A model generated the notes under the pieces. It did no database searches. It saw only the letters and a program-made list of their open reading frames with translations, and was not told the origin of the DNA. Shown one piece after another: positions 8,734 to 17,497 of a stretch of DNA of 64,000 nt (position 1 is the stretch's first letter; each line of letters begins with the position of its first letter). Origin of the DNA: Ectobacillus sp048976805 (GTDB lineage Bacteria > Bacillota > Bacilli > Bacillales > Bacillaceae_G). A program made the translations under genes and the position numbers. The DNA lies in NCBI GenBank assembly GCA_048976805.1, contig JBHGUR010000101.1:1-64000 (forward strand), in the 5' to 3' direction.

Positions 8734-8769
8734 AAAAACCCGCCTTTTTGCGCAAAATGGCGGGTTTTT
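8734..8769 (+). terminator. Terminator after hbs
   Basis: The stem AAACCCGCC with GGCGGGTTT around a 14-base loop is followed by more T residues. Confidence 0.9.
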
Positions 8770-8775
8770 GTTTCA

Positions 8776-8870
8776 GGATATGTTAAATATTATTGTTGAT
8801 AGGACATGATTTCGGTTTATGCGCCCAGGACGGGAATGAGCCAAAATCAACGCAGGCATCTAATAGAGCC
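8776..8870 (+). repeat. Decayed copy of the mobile repeat
   Basis: The left end GGATATGTTAAATATTATTG and the right end GCCAAAATCAACGCAGGCATC, closing TAATAGAGCC, match the ends of the intact repeats with many changes. The central GC-rich part is mostly lost, and no 8-bp target duplication remains. The stretch 8871-9010 between it and the folE promoter shows nothing I can name beyond a possible hairpin near 8930-8955 (TTGCA with TGCAA). Confidence 0.6.
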
Positions 8871-9011
8871 CCGCTTAAAAAGGCAATAGCAGGCGGATAG
8901 TTTTTTGGCTGTATTGGCTTTGTTTCGTCCCGGTTGCATAGCTGCAAGGGTACGGGCGCTTTTCGCAAATATCAAGCGTAAATGGAATTTAAGCGTTAAC
9001 AAGTATCTTTT

Positions 9012-9041
9012 TTGCTTTTAAAAACATATCTGTGCTAGAAT
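9012..9041 (+). promoter_or_regulatory. Probable sigma-A promoter of folE
   Basis: TTGCTT (9012-9017) and TAGAAT (9036-9041) are separated by 18 bases, about 43 bases upstream of the folE start. Confidence 0.5.
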
Positions 9042-9083
9042 GTGTTCGTAAACTTTATGGTTCATTTGGGAGGATTTTAGCGG

Positions 9084-9653
9084 ATGGCAAAAGTGAATTT
9101 AGAACAAATTGAGCATGCAGTGCGCCTCATTTTAGAAGCGATTGGAGACGACCCTAACCGCGAAGGTGTATTAGAAACGCCAAAACGTGTTGCGAAAATG
9201 TACGCGGAAGTGTTTTCCGGCATGCACGAAGATCCGAAAGAACATTTGCACAAAGTATTCGGCGAGGACCACGAGGAACTCGTGCTTGTAAAAGATATTC
9301 CTTTTTATTCAATGTGCGAGCATCATCTTGTTCCTTTTTACGGTGTAGCGCATGTTGCCTATATTCCAAGAGGCGGCCGTGTAACAGGGCTTAGCAAATT
9401 GGCGCGAACTGTAGATACAGTGGCGCGCAGACCACAGCTACAGGAACGCATTACTTCTACTATAGCTGATTCTCTTGTGGAAGTTCTCGAACCGCACGGC
9501 GTTATGGTCGTGCTAGAAGCCGAGCATATGTGCATGACGATGAGAGGTATAAAAAAACCTGGGGCGAAAACCGTTACATCCGCTGTCCGCGGCGTATTAC
9601 AAACAGATGCTGCTGCACGAGCAGAGGTGCTGTCTTTAATTAAATCTAATTAA
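9084..9653 (+). CDS. folE: GTP cyclohydrolase I (type IA)
   Basis: A 189-residue enzyme that opens GTP to dihydroneopterin triphosphate, the first step to folate. The zinc-binding segment FYSMCEHHLVPFYG and the later EAEHMCMTMRGIKKPG carry the conserved Cys and His ligands. The ribosome binding site is GGGAGGATTTTAGCGG. In B. subtilis this gene (mtrA) is followed by mtrB, encoding the TRAP regulator. Here only 103 bases with a terminator lie before hepS, so mtrB is absent from this place. Confidence 0.98.
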   Translation: MAKVNLEQIEHAVRLILEAIGDDPNREGVLETPKRVAKMYAEVFSGMHEDPKEHLHKVFGEDHEELVLVKDIPFYSMCEHHLVPFYGVAHVAYIPRGGRVTGLSKLARTVDTVARRPQLQERITSTIADSLVEVLEPHGVMVVLEAEHMCMTMRGIKKPGAKTVTSAVRGVLQTDAAARAEVLSLIKSN

Positions 9654-9656
9654 CAG

Positions 9657-9687
9657 GGAAAAGCAGGAGACTGCTTTTCCTTTTTTA
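9657..9687 (+). terminator. Terminator after folE
   Basis: A stem pairing GGAAAAGCA with TGCTTTTCC is followed by six T residues. It separates folE from hepS. A TATAAT at 9713-9718 is the likely -10 for hepS. Confidence 0.85.
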
Positions 9688-9756
9688 TAGGAAAATTATA
9701 TGATCAATGTGTTATAATAGGTTTTATGAATTACGAATGGAATTTGGAGAACAAGG

Positions 9757-10518
9757 GTGATTAGTGTGCACAACAGCTATGAAAACTTCAGTGCGGTTAA
9801 AGAGCGTTTGTATGAACAGTTGCGGCATCCCTTTTTAATGCGTTATATTGATACACCGTTTGTAGACGAAGAAAAGCTGCTCGTATTATATTCCATCTTA
9901 AAAGGCGCAGACTTAAATAGAGAGCAAATTCAACATTACGCTCTTACGATTATGCTGGTTCAAATTGCTCTTGACACTCATGAGAAAGTTTCTAATAAAG
10001 AAGATATAGAGGAAGCGCAATTTCATAAACGGCGCCAGCTCACTGTTTTGGCAGGAGATTACTACAGCGGTTTATATTACTGCTTGCTTGCGCAAAATCA
10101 TGATATTGCGCTAATAAGGGCACTTGCAGAAGGCATTAAGGAGATTAACGAACAGAAGGTTAAGCTATATCAGCGCCAGGCGGTTTCCGTTGCTGAAATT
10201 ATCAATAGCGTAGAAATTATTGAATCTTCCTTGCTGCAAAAAGCGTGCCATTACTTTTGTGTTCATGATTGGACACCATTTGTTTCAGTAGTTACAGCAA
10301 GAAGGCGTATTGAACATGAATATGAAATGCATAAAGAAAACAAAGCAGCTCCCATATTTGAAGCGCTTAAGCAATCTCTGCAAAAATCCGCAGCAGCGGA
10401 GGAAGAGCAATTAGATTGGTTTTACGAATCTTATATGCAAAATACAGTTCAACAGCTTCGCGAGCTGACGAATCAAAATAAAGCATTTGCAAATACATTG
10501 GAACTATTGGCCCATTAA
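9757..10518 (+). CDS. hepS: Heptaprenyl diphosphate synthase component I
   Basis: A 253-residue small subunit of the two-part heptaprenyl diphosphate synthase, which makes the C35 side chain of menaquinone-7. This component has no aspartate-rich catalytic motif and works with HepT. I identify it from its length, its conserved segments (VLAGDYYSGLYYCLLAQ) and the order hepS-menG-hepT. The start is GTG at 9757; GTG at 9766 is possible, with AAGGGTGA just upstream. Confidence 0.93.
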   Translation: MISVHNSYENFSAVKERLYEQLRHPFLMRYIDTPFVDEEKLLVLYSILKGADLNREQIQHYALTIMLVQIALDTHEKVSNKEDIEEAQFHKRRQLTVLAGDYYSGLYYCLLAQNHDIALIRALAEGIKEINEQKVKLYQRQAVSVAEIINSVEIIESSLLQKACHYFCVHDWTPFVSVVTARRRIEHEYEMHKENKAAPIFEALKQSLQKSAAAEEEQLDWFYESYMQNTVQQLRELTNQNKAFANTLELLAH

Positions 10519-10659
10519 TGGACAGACAAGGCTTTATTAAAAATAATATTTTCAGCGATAGCAATGATAACATAAACTCATGTTTTCAGGAAGATGGAAT
10601 GGGAGTCTTGCGGCCAACTCAGAGCAGAATAAAACTCGACTGGAAGAAGGGTAAAAAGT

Positions 10660-11370
10660 ATGCAACAATCAAAAGAAGAACGAGTGCATGATGTATTCGA
10701 GAAAATTTATGAAAAGTACGATGTAATGAATTCTGTTATTAGCTTCCAACGGCACAAGGCGTGGCGCAAGTATACGATGAAGATTATGGATGTGAAAAAA
10801 GGCGAGAAAGCCCTTGATGTGTGCTGCGGTACTTGCGATTGGACGATTGCGCTTGCAGATGCTGTTGGTCCGGCAGGGAAAGTATATGGGCTCGATTTCA
10901 GTAAAAATATGCTGTCTGTCGGCGAACATAAAATAAAAGCGCTTCACCTTGATCAAGTAGAGCTTATTCATGGAAATGCAATGCAGCTTCCGTTTGAAGA
11001 TAATACATTTGACCATGTTACAATCGGCTTTGGCTTGCGCAATGTGCCGGATTATATGCATGTTTTAAAAGAGATGGCGAGGGTGGTCAAGCCTGGGGGG
11101 AAAGTCGTTTGCCTGGAAACATCACAGCCGACAGCGATAGGGATTCGTCAAATTTATTTTTTATATTTCCGGTATATTATGCCGCTTCTTGGTAAGCTGT
11201 TTGCCAAAAGCTATAATGAATATTCATGGCTGCAAGAATCTGCAAGCACGTTTCCGGGGATGAAGGAGCTGGCGCATATGTTTGAGCAGGCAGGCTTAGA
11301 GCGTGTGCAAGTTAAGCCGTTTACATTTGGAGTAGCTGCGATGCATATGGGGTATAAACCGAAGTGCTAA
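10660..11370 (+). CDS. menG: Demethylmenaquinone methyltransferase
   Basis: A 236-residue class I SAM-dependent methyltransferase that adds the final ring methyl to make menaquinone. The SAM-binding loop is ALDVCCGTCDWTIALA (about residues 49-64), and the UbiE/MenG signature GFGLRNVPDYMHVLKEMARV follows. It lies between hepS and hepT, so side-chain synthesis and ring methylation are encoded together. The ribosome binding site is GAAGAAGGGTAAAAAGT. The 141 bases upstream show no clear terminator, so co-transcription with hepS is likely. Confidence 0.97.
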   Translation: MQQSKEERVHDVFEKIYEKYDVMNSVISFQRHKAWRKYTMKIMDVKKGEKALDVCCGTCDWTIALADAVGPAGKVYGLDFSKNMLSVGEHKIKALHLDQVELIHGNAMQLPFEDNTFDHVTIGFGLRNVPDYMHVLKEMARVVKPGGKVVCLETSQPTAIGIRQIYFLYFRYIMPLLGKLFAKSYNEYSWLQESASTFPGMKELAHMFEQAGLERVQVKPFTFGVAAMHMGYKPKC

Positions 11371-11406
11371 ATAGAATAAAGAAGTTTTTAGGTTAAGGTG
11401 AACGAT

Positions 11407-12369
11407 ATGAAGTTACAAGTAATGTACTCTTTTTTAAGGTCGGATTTAGATAAAATCGAACAAGAACTTAAAGCCGTCGTATCCTCCGAACAGCTTGTGC
11501 TGGAGGAGGCGGCATTGCAGCTGATTCAGGCGGGCGGCAAGCGTATCCGACCTGTTTTCGTATTGCTTGCCGGGAAATTTGGAACATATCATTTGGAGAC
11601 AATTAAGCACGTCGCAGTCGCTCTCGAACTGATTCACATGGCTTCTCTTGTTCACGATGACGTTATTGATGCAGCGCTCCTTAGAAGGGGAAATGAAACG
11701 GTGAATGCTAAGTGGGGCGACCGTATGGCGATGTATACTGGAGACTACTTGTTTGCAAAAGCGCTAGAAAGCATAACGAATATTCAAGATGTCGAAGCGC
11801 ATAAAGTTCTCTCTAAAACAATGGTGGAGCTATGCAAAGGGGAAATTGAGCAAATTCGGGACAAGTATAATTTTAATCAAAACTTGCGCACGTATTTGCG
11901 CCGAATTAAACGGAAAACGGCGCTGCTCATTGCCGCGAGCTGCCAGCTTGGCGCAATCGCTTCGGGTGCATGCTGTGATACAGTCAATCGCCTGTTTTGG
12001 TTTGGCTACTTTGTCGGGATGTCCTATCAAATTATTGATGACATTTTAGATTTTGTATCCACGGAGAAGGAGCTCGGAAAGCCAGCCGGGGAAGACTTGC
12101 GGCAAGGAAACGTTACGCTGCCTGTGTTGTATGCGATGCAAATGCCAGAGCTGCAAAGGAAGATTGCGGCAGTTCATGAAGGAATAAGCGCCGAAGAAAT
12201 GAAAGAAATCATAAACTTAATTAAAGACAGCGCTGCTATTGAAAAATCATTCCAGCTAAGCGAACGTTATTTGCAAAAAGCTTTAGCAGTTATACAGCCG
12301 CTTCCGAGAGGGCAGGCAAAATCGGCTTTGCAAAATGTCGCAAAGTACATTGGAAAACGAAAATTTTAA
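11407..12369 (+). CDS. hepT: Heptaprenyl diphosphate synthase component II
   Basis: A 320-residue catalytic subunit of the enzyme that lengthens farnesyl diphosphate to C35 for menaquinone. Both aspartate-rich motifs are intact: HDDVIDAALLRRG and the later IIDDILDF. The GGKRIRP substrate-binding segment is near residue 47. I chose the ATG at 11407 (TAAGGTGA six bases upstream); GTG at 11398 gives the 323-residue form known from Geobacillus. The C-terminus KYIGKRKF is typical. Confidence 0.97.
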   Translation: MKLQVMYSFLRSDLDKIEQELKAVVSSEQLVLEEAALQLIQAGGKRIRPVFVLLAGKFGTYHLETIKHVAVALELIHMASLVHDDVIDAALLRRGNETVNAKWGDRMAMYTGDYLFAKALESITNIQDVEAHKVLSKTMVELCKGEIEQIRDKYNFNQNLRTYLRRIKRKTALLIAASCQLGAIASGACCDTVNRLFWFGYFVGMSYQIIDDILDFVSTEKELGKPAGEDLRQGNVTLPVLYAMQMPELQRKIAAVHEGISAEEMKEIINLIKDSAAIEKSFQLSERYLQKALAVIQPLPRGQAKSALQNVAKYIGKRKF

Positions 12370-12486
12370 TTTTTTGAAAAACAAGGACAATTCATCCACT
12401 TCCGAACTGTTGCTAAATAGAGAAGATAATGATAATATTTTCTTGGGATAACCCTATACATATTTACAGGAAGTGGAGAGATTTTC

Positions 12487-12933
12487 ATGGAAAAAACATT
12501 TTTAATGGTAAAACCTGACGGCGTTCAACGCAATTTAATTGGGGAAATCGTGTCCCGCTTTGAAAAAAAGGGGTTTCAATTAGTGGGAGCTAAATTGATG
12601 GTTGTAACGAAAGAAATAGCAGAAAAGCATTATGCTGAACATAAAGAGCGTCCGTTTTTTGGCGAATTAGTAGACTTTATTACGTCCGGGCCTGTATTTG
12701 CTATGGTATGGCAAGGGGAAAATGTAATTGCAACTGCACGCCAAATGATGGGCAAAACAAATCCGAAAGAAGCGGCACCAGGTACAATTCGCGGCGATTT
12801 CGGCATTACAGTAGGGAAAAACGTAATTCACGGTTCCGATTCGCCAGAAAGCGCAGAGCGTGAAATTGCAATTTTCTTTAAAGAGGAAGAAATTGCACAA
12901 TATACGAAGCTTGTTAATGAGTGGATTTACTAA
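12487..12933 (+). CDS. ndk: Nucleoside diphosphate kinase
   Basis: A 148-residue enzyme that moves the gamma phosphate of ATP to nucleoside diphosphates. The phosphorylated histidine is His115 in NVIHGSDS, and the N-terminal MVKPDGVQRN and GTIRGDF segments are conserved. The ribosome binding site is GGAAGTGGAGAG. It follows hepT, as in B. subtilis. The next gene there, cheR, is absent here. Confidence 0.98.
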   Translation: MEKTFLMVKPDGVQRNLIGEIVSRFEKKGFQLVGAKLMVVTKEIAEKHYAEHKERPFFGELVDFITSGPVFAMVWQGENVIATARQMMGKTNPKEAAPGTIRGDFGITVGKNVIHGSDSPESAEREIAIFFKEEEIAQYTKLVNEWIY

Positions 12934-12985
12934 TTTTCCCCTTCTGTAAAAAAAGTTGTAAACGCTTTATAGATATGCACGAAAA

Positions 12986-13021
12986 AGCATGAGAAGATCT
13001 GAAACTTCTCATGCTTTTTTT
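12986..13021 (+). terminator. Terminator after ndk
   Basis: A perfect 11-bp stem, AGCATGAGAAG with CTTCTCATGCT, is followed by seven T residues. Confidence 0.9.
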
Positions 13022-13300
13022 ATATAAATACAAGTTAAAAAAAGAACAGAAAACCTTTCTTTTGAAAGGGGGAGAGAGCATCCGGCTATGCATAGAAGCG
13101 GTCAAAGCTTATTTCTGCCCCATGCGACGGAAAACCAGAGAGAGGAAGCAAGTACAAGTTGCTGTTTGTTCTACTTAGCCGCGATGTACATGTCCAAATA
13201 ATCAATTGGATATATATAGAAGGCTACGCTAGGGCAGAAAAAAGATTTAATCGCTCCTACGTACAGACCGATCCTGTCTCTATCCAAAAAAACAGCTTTT
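13022..13300. other. Gap between ndk and the aro leader with no recognised gene
   Basis: In B. subtilis cheR occupies this position. I see no CheR motif here in any frame. A 37-codon reading frame on the plus strand (13088-13201, starting MHRSGQSLFLPHATENQ) has GAAAGGGGGAGAG upstream at a long spacing. Its sequence is not recognisable and its codon use is not gene-like, so I do not call it as a gene. The rest shows nothing I can support. Confidence 0.4.
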
Positions 13301-13304
13301 AAAC

Positions 13305-13334
13305 TTGACAATATAATAAGCGCGGTTCTATAAT
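13305..13334 (+). promoter_or_regulatory. Sigma-A promoter of the aro operon leader
   Basis: A consensus TTGACA (13305-13310) and a consensus TATAAT (13329-13334) are separated by 18 bases, just upstream of the T-box leader. Confidence 0.8.
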
Positions 13335-13340
13335 ACAAAC

Positions 13341-13628
13341 CATAATCCTTTTGTGTTGTATGAATATTTAGATAAATGAGCTGAGAAGGGAATCCAAGTA
13401 GCGTTTATTTTTTTGTTTTAGAGAGCTGATGGCCGGTGCAAATCAGTACAGGGATGAACGCGAATTACGCTCCCGGAGCATCTTTTTCGTAGTCAAGCTG
13501 CTGCTTTGATGAAGGGAGAGACGGTCATAGGATCGTTAAAAAGACAGAGAAGCAGACGAATGTCTGCAATCAGGGTGGTACCGCGATAGCAATTGCCCCT
13601 GCTGACTTATTCAGCAGGGGCTTTTTTA
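13341..13628 (+). ncRNA. T-box leader of the aro operon, probably tyrosine-specific
   Basis: The T-box core AGGGTGGTACCGCG is at 13572-13585, followed by a terminator (GCCCCTGCTGA with TCAGCAGGGGC, then TTTTTT, 13594-13627). Upstream, stem I shows AGTA (13397-13400) opposite GAA (13462-13464), flanked by pairing GCGTT with AACGC, which marks the specifier loop. The codon placed after GAA plus one base is TAC (13466-13468), a tyrosine codon. Uncharged tRNA-Tyr would bind and prevent termination. The tyrosine assignment is inferred from this alignment and from tyrA in the operon; the T-box itself is certain. Confidence 0.93.
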
Positions 13629-13750
13629 TACAAACAAATAAGGAAGCAGATTATTGAGCCTAAGAGCAGTTCATTTGAAATCCTTACGAAAGGGCAGAGT
13701 ATGTGTTATATTGATACATAAATAATGTATAGAAATAAGGGGGAACAAGC

Positions 13751-14923
13751 ATGAGATATTTAACGGCAGGCGAATCGCATGGACCACAGTTAACAACGAT
13801 ATTGGAAGGTGTGCCGGCAGGGCTTCTTTTGCTGGAAGAACACATTAATAAAGAGCTAGAGCGCAGACAGAAAGGACACGGCCGCGGACGGCGGATGCAA
13901 ATTGAAAAGGATCGGGTGCAAATTGTCGGCGGAGTTCGCCACGGATATACGCTGGGGGGGCCAATTGCTCTCGTTGTCGAAAATCGCGATTTTAAACACT
14001 GGACAAAAATTATGGGTGCTGGGCCGCTAATGGAGGAAGAAGAACAGGAAGTGAAGCGGCAAATTACGAGACCGCGTCCGGGACATGCCGATTTAAACGG
14101 TGCGATTAAATATGGGCACCGCGATATGCGCAACGTATTAGAGCGTTCATCGGCGCGGGAAACGACAGTGCGCGTCGCAGCGGGAGCAGTGGCCAAACGG
14201 ATTTTAGAAGAATTAGGTATCTGTGTGGCCGGCCATGTTGTGGAAATTGGGGGAATAAAAGCGGAAGCGACAGCTTATTCTTCTTTAGAAGAATTGCAGC
14301 AAATCACAGAGAATTCACCGGTGCGCTGTTTAGATGCCGTTGCAGGCGAAAAGATGATGAGAGCGATTGATGAGGCAAAGAAAAACGGCGATTCAATCGG
14401 CGGCGTTGTGGAAGTGATTGTCGAAGGGATGCCGATCGGGGTTGGAAGCTACGTTCACTATGATGAAAAGCTAGATGCAAAACTGGCGGCGGCAATTATG
14501 AGTATCAATGCTTTTAAAGGCGTGGAAATTGGCATCGGATTTGAAGCCGCGCGCAAGCCGGGCAGCCTTGTCCACGATGAAATTGTGTGGAGCGAGGAGC
14601 AAGGTTTTACAAGAAGAACGAATAACGCTGGCGGCTTAGAAGGCGGGATGACGACGGGAATGCCGATTGTCATACGCGGCGTTATGAAACCAATTCCGAC
14701 TTTATATAAACCGTTACAAAGCGTAGATATCGACACGAAAGAAGCGTTTGCGGCGAGTATTGAGCGCTCAGACAGCTGCGCGGTGCCGGCTGCGAGCGTG
14801 GTGGCCGAAGCGGTGGTTGCTTGGGAACTGGCACATATGGTTGTAGAGCTGTTTGGAAAGGACCGTATGGATGCCATTAAAGAGAATTTGCAAAAACATC
14901 GGGAGTATGCGAGGGGATTTTAA
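13751..14923 (+). CDS. aroC: Chorismate synthase (aroF in Bacillus naming)
   Basis: A 390-residue FMN-dependent enzyme that converts 5-enolpyruvylshikimate 3-phosphate to chorismate, the branch point for aromatic amino acids, folate and menaquinone. The signatures GESHGPQL near the N-terminus, RGRRMQIEKD and the ERSSARETTVRVAAGA segment are all present. It is the first gene behind the T-box leader, with RBS AAGGGGGAACAAGC. Its stop codon overlaps the first base of aroB. Confidence 0.98.
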   Translation: MRYLTAGESHGPQLTTILEGVPAGLLLLEEHINKELERRQKGHGRGRRMQIEKDRVQIVGGVRHGYTLGGPIALVVENRDFKHWTKIMGAGPLMEEEEQEVKRQITRPRPGHADLNGAIKYGHRDMRNVLERSSARETTVRVAAGAVAKRILEELGICVAGHVVEIGGIKAEATAYSSLEELQQITENSPVRCLDAVAGEKMMRAIDEAKKNGDSIGGVVEVIVEGMPIGVGSYVHYDEKLDAKLAAAIMSINAFKGVEIGIGFEAARKPGSLVHDEIVWSEEQGFTRRTNNAGGLEGGMTTGMPIVIRGVMKPIPTLYKPLQSVDIDTKEAFAASIERSDSCAVPAASVVAEAVVAWELAHMVVELFGKDRMDAIKENLQKHREYARGF

Positions 14924-16008
14924 TGGAGCGCGTACATATTAAAACGAAATCCAAACAATATCCTTTGTATATAGGGGGCGGCTGCATCAATCACTTGGGG
15001 CGGATTTTAGAACAGATGCAGCCAGCTGCATCTAGCATTTTAATTGTTTCAGACAGCACTGTTGCTCTTTTGTATTTAGACAAAGTGCAAAATAAATTAA
15101 GCGCGTACCGCGTATCATCATTTGTCGTGCCAAGCGGCGAGCAGGAAAAATCATTTGAAAACTACTACGCGATTCAGACGTATGCACTGGAAAGAGGCCT
15201 TGACAGAAATGCTGTCATAGTAGCGCTTGGCGGCGGCATGATCGGTGATTTGGCTGGGTTTGTGGCAGCTACTTATATGCGCGGCATCCGTTTTATTCAA
15301 GTGCCGACGACATTGCTGGCGCACGATAGCGCCGTAGGAGGAAAGGTGGCGGTTAATCATCCGCTTGGGAAAAATATGATCGGGGCGTTCCATCAGCCGG
15401 AAGCGGTTGTATACGATATAAGCTTTTTAGAGTCTTTGCCGCAGGAAGAATGGAGATCAGGATTTGCAGAAGTTATTAAGCATGCGCTTATCTGGGATGC
15501 AGCCTTTTATGAATGGTTAAAACAGGAAATTCAAACATTTGGAGACTTGCGCGGGGAGAAACTGTTATATGCGTTGAAAACAGCAATCGGAGTAAAGGCG
15601 GCTGTCGTTTCGCAGGATGAAACGGAGAAAGGAATTCGGGCGTATTTAAATTTTGGCCATACACTCGGCCATGCCATTGAATCGGAGAGCGGCTATGGTG
15701 CGATGACGCATGGAGACGCGGTGGCAATCGGGATGCTGTTTGCACTGCTTGTAAGCGAACATATCTATCACGCTGACTTAGCATATGGTGAATTGCAGCA
15801 ATGGCTTCGTTCATTTGGTTATCCGAAGCTCCCGGACATTGAACCGGAAAAACTGATCCAAAAAATGAAGAAAGACAAAAAGGCAGCTGCTGGAACAATT
15901 CGTATGGTTGTAATGAAGCATATCGGCAACGTAGAGGTAAGAGAGATTCCAGATGAAGTGGTCCGAACAGTTTTAGGGGAATTCCGAAAAAGGGAGGGGT
16001 TATGTTGA
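14923..16008 (+). CDS. aroB: 3-dehydroquinate synthase
   Basis: A 361-residue NAD- and zinc-dependent enzyme of the shikimate pathway that cyclises DAHP to 3-dehydroquinate. The NAD-binding GGGMIGDLAGFVAATYMRG and metal-ligand segments GFAEVIKHALIWD and NFGHTLGHAIE are visible. Start and stop overlap the neighbouring genes (TAATG with aroC, and a 7-base overlap with aroH), so translation is probably coupled. Confidence 0.98.
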   Translation: MERVHIKTKSKQYPLYIGGGCINHLGRILEQMQPAASSILIVSDSTVALLYLDKVQNKLSAYRVSSFVVPSGEQEKSFENYYAIQTYALERGLDRNAVIVALGGGMIGDLAGFVAATYMRGIRFIQVPTTLLAHDSAVGGKVAVNHPLGKNMIGAFHQPEAVVYDISFLESLPQEEWRSGFAEVIKHALIWDAAFYEWLKQEIQTFGDLRGEKLLYALKTAIGVKAAVVSQDETEKGIRAYLNFGHTLGHAIESESGYGAMTHGDAVAIGMLFALLVSEHIYHADLAYGELQQWLRSFGYPKLPDIEPEKLIQKMKKDKKAAAGTIRMVVMKHIGNVEVREIPDEVVRTVLGEFRKREGLC

Positions 16009-16367
16009 TTCGTGCCATTCGCGGTGCTATTACGGTTGAGAGAAACGAGAAGGACGCAATGCTGGCAGCAACAGAGCGGCTTCTTCGAGAAATGGCAGAA
16101 AAAAATGATATTCACCCTAGTAAGATTGTTTCTATTTTGTTGTCTGCAACAGCTGATTTAAACGCCTGTTTTCCGGCTGCCGCCTCCCGCAATATTGCAG
16201 GATGGACGCATGTTCCAGTTATGTGCATGAAGGAAATGGATGTACCTGGAGCGCTAGGGAAATGCATTCGCGTGATGATGACTGTTGCCACTGAGCGCAA
16301 ACAGGATGAAATCGTTCATGTATATTTAGAAAAAGCAGTGCAGCTACGACCAGATTTGCAAAAATAA
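16002..16367 (+). CDS. aroH: Chorismate mutase, AroH type
   Basis: A 121-residue monofunctional chorismate mutase of the trimeric AroH fold, which converts chorismate to prephenate. The signature RAIRGAITVERNEKDAM carries the active-site arginine near residue 7. The start ATG overlaps the aroB stop and has GGGAGGGGTT upstream. In B. subtilis the trpEDCFBA genes come next; here only 20 bases separate it from hisC, so the trp genes are not in this operon. Confidence 0.97.
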   Translation: MLIRAIRGAITVERNEKDAMLAATERLLREMAEKNDIHPSKIVSILLSATADLNACFPAAASRNIAGWTHVPVMCMKEMDVPGALGKCIRVMMTVATERKQDEIVHVYLEKAVQLRPDLQK

Positions 16368-16387
16368 AAAGGTAAGGAGAAACGACT

Positions 16388-17497
16388 ATGAATATAAAAC
16401 AACAATTGCTAAAGCTACAGGCGTATTCACCTGGAAAATCTATTGATGAGGTAAAAAGGGAATATGGGCTATCTAAAATTGTGAAGCTTGCATCTAACGA
16501 AAATCCATTTGGATGTTCTAAAAAAGTGGGAGAAGCTTTAGCTGATTTATCTAATCAATTTGCGCTTTATCCAGACGGAGCGGCTTATGAGCTAAGGCAA
16601 AAAGTGGCTCAGCACGTCGGTGTGCAGCCTGATCAATTGCTGTTTGGCAGCGGCTTGGATGAAGTCATTCAAATCATCAGCCGGGCATTGCTGACGGAGG
16701 GAACGAATACTGTAATGGCAAAACCGTCCTTCTCTCAATATCGCCATCACGCTGTAATCGAAAATGCCGAAGTTCGCGAGGTGTCTCTTAAAGATGGCAC
16801 GCACGATTTAGAAGCGATGCTTGCGCAAATAGATGAGCAGACAAGGCTTGTATGGATTTGCAATCCGAATAACCCGACCGGAACGTATGTGAGTGAAACA
16901 GAGCTGACGGCGTTTTTAGACCGCGTTCCTAAAACTGCGCTTGTTGTAGTTGATGAAGCGTACTATGAATATGCGACAGCAGAGGATTATCCGAATACAA
17001 TCAACCTGCTTGACCGCTATGAAAATGTGATGGCGCTACGCACCTTTTCGAAAGCGTACGGATTGGCTGCTTTTCGGATGGGTTACGGTGTAGGTAATGC
17101 CGAGTTTATTCGCCAAGTTGAAGTTTCGCGTTTGCCTTTTAACACATCAACTGTAGCGCAAGTTGCGGCTATAGCAGCACTAGAGGATGAGGAATTTTTA
17201 CAACATTGCGTACGTGAAAATAGAAAAGGCTTGGAGCAGTTTTATGAATTTTGTGAGATTTACGATATCCCGTATTATCCGTCGCAAGCAAACTTCATTT
17301 TTATGAATGTCGGTGATGGGGATGCGGCGTTTCAGTATTTGCTGCAAAGAGGATATATCGTCCGTTCCGGTGCGAAGCTAGGCTTGCCAGAGGGCATCCG
17401 TATTACAATTGGAAAGAAAGAGGAAAATGACGAATTGCTTATGTTGTTAAAGGAATGGGTGGAACGAACGTCTTTGAAAGAGGAGAAGCTCTTGTGA
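16388..17497 (+). CDS. hisC: Histidinol-phosphate/aromatic aminotransferase
   Basis: A 369-residue PLP-dependent class II aminotransferase. In B. subtilis the enzyme at this position serves histidine synthesis and also transaminates the keto acids of tyrosine and phenylalanine, which explains its place between aroH and tyrA. SNENPFG near the N-terminus and the PLP lysine in TFSKAYGLAAFRMGYG are present. RBS AAGGTAAGGAG. The stop overlaps the tyrA GTG start (GTGA). Confidence 0.97.
   Translation: MNIKQQLLKLQAYSPGKSIDEVKREYGLSKIVKLASNENPFGCSKKVGEALADLSNQFALYPDGAAYELRQKVAQHVGVQPDQLLFGSGLDEVIQIISRALLTEGTNTVMAKPSFSQYRHHAVIENAEVREVSLKDGTHDLEAMLAQIDEQTRLVWICNPNNPTGTYVSETELTAFLDRVPKTALVVVDEAYYEYATAEDYPNTINLLDRYENVMALRTFSKAYGLAAFRMGYGVGNAEFIRQVEVSRLPFNTSTVAQVAAIAALEDEEFLQHCVRENRKGLEQFYEFCEIYDIPYYPSQANFIFMNVGDGDAAFQYLLQRGYIVRSGAKLGLPEGIRITIGKKEENDELLMLLKEWVERTSLKEEKLL

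Noticed and set aside
13088..13201. A 37-codon plus-strand frame (MHRSGQSLFLPHATENQ...) with a purine-rich stretch upstream
   Set aside because: Spacing to the purine run is too long, the composition is not protein-like and no family is recognised.
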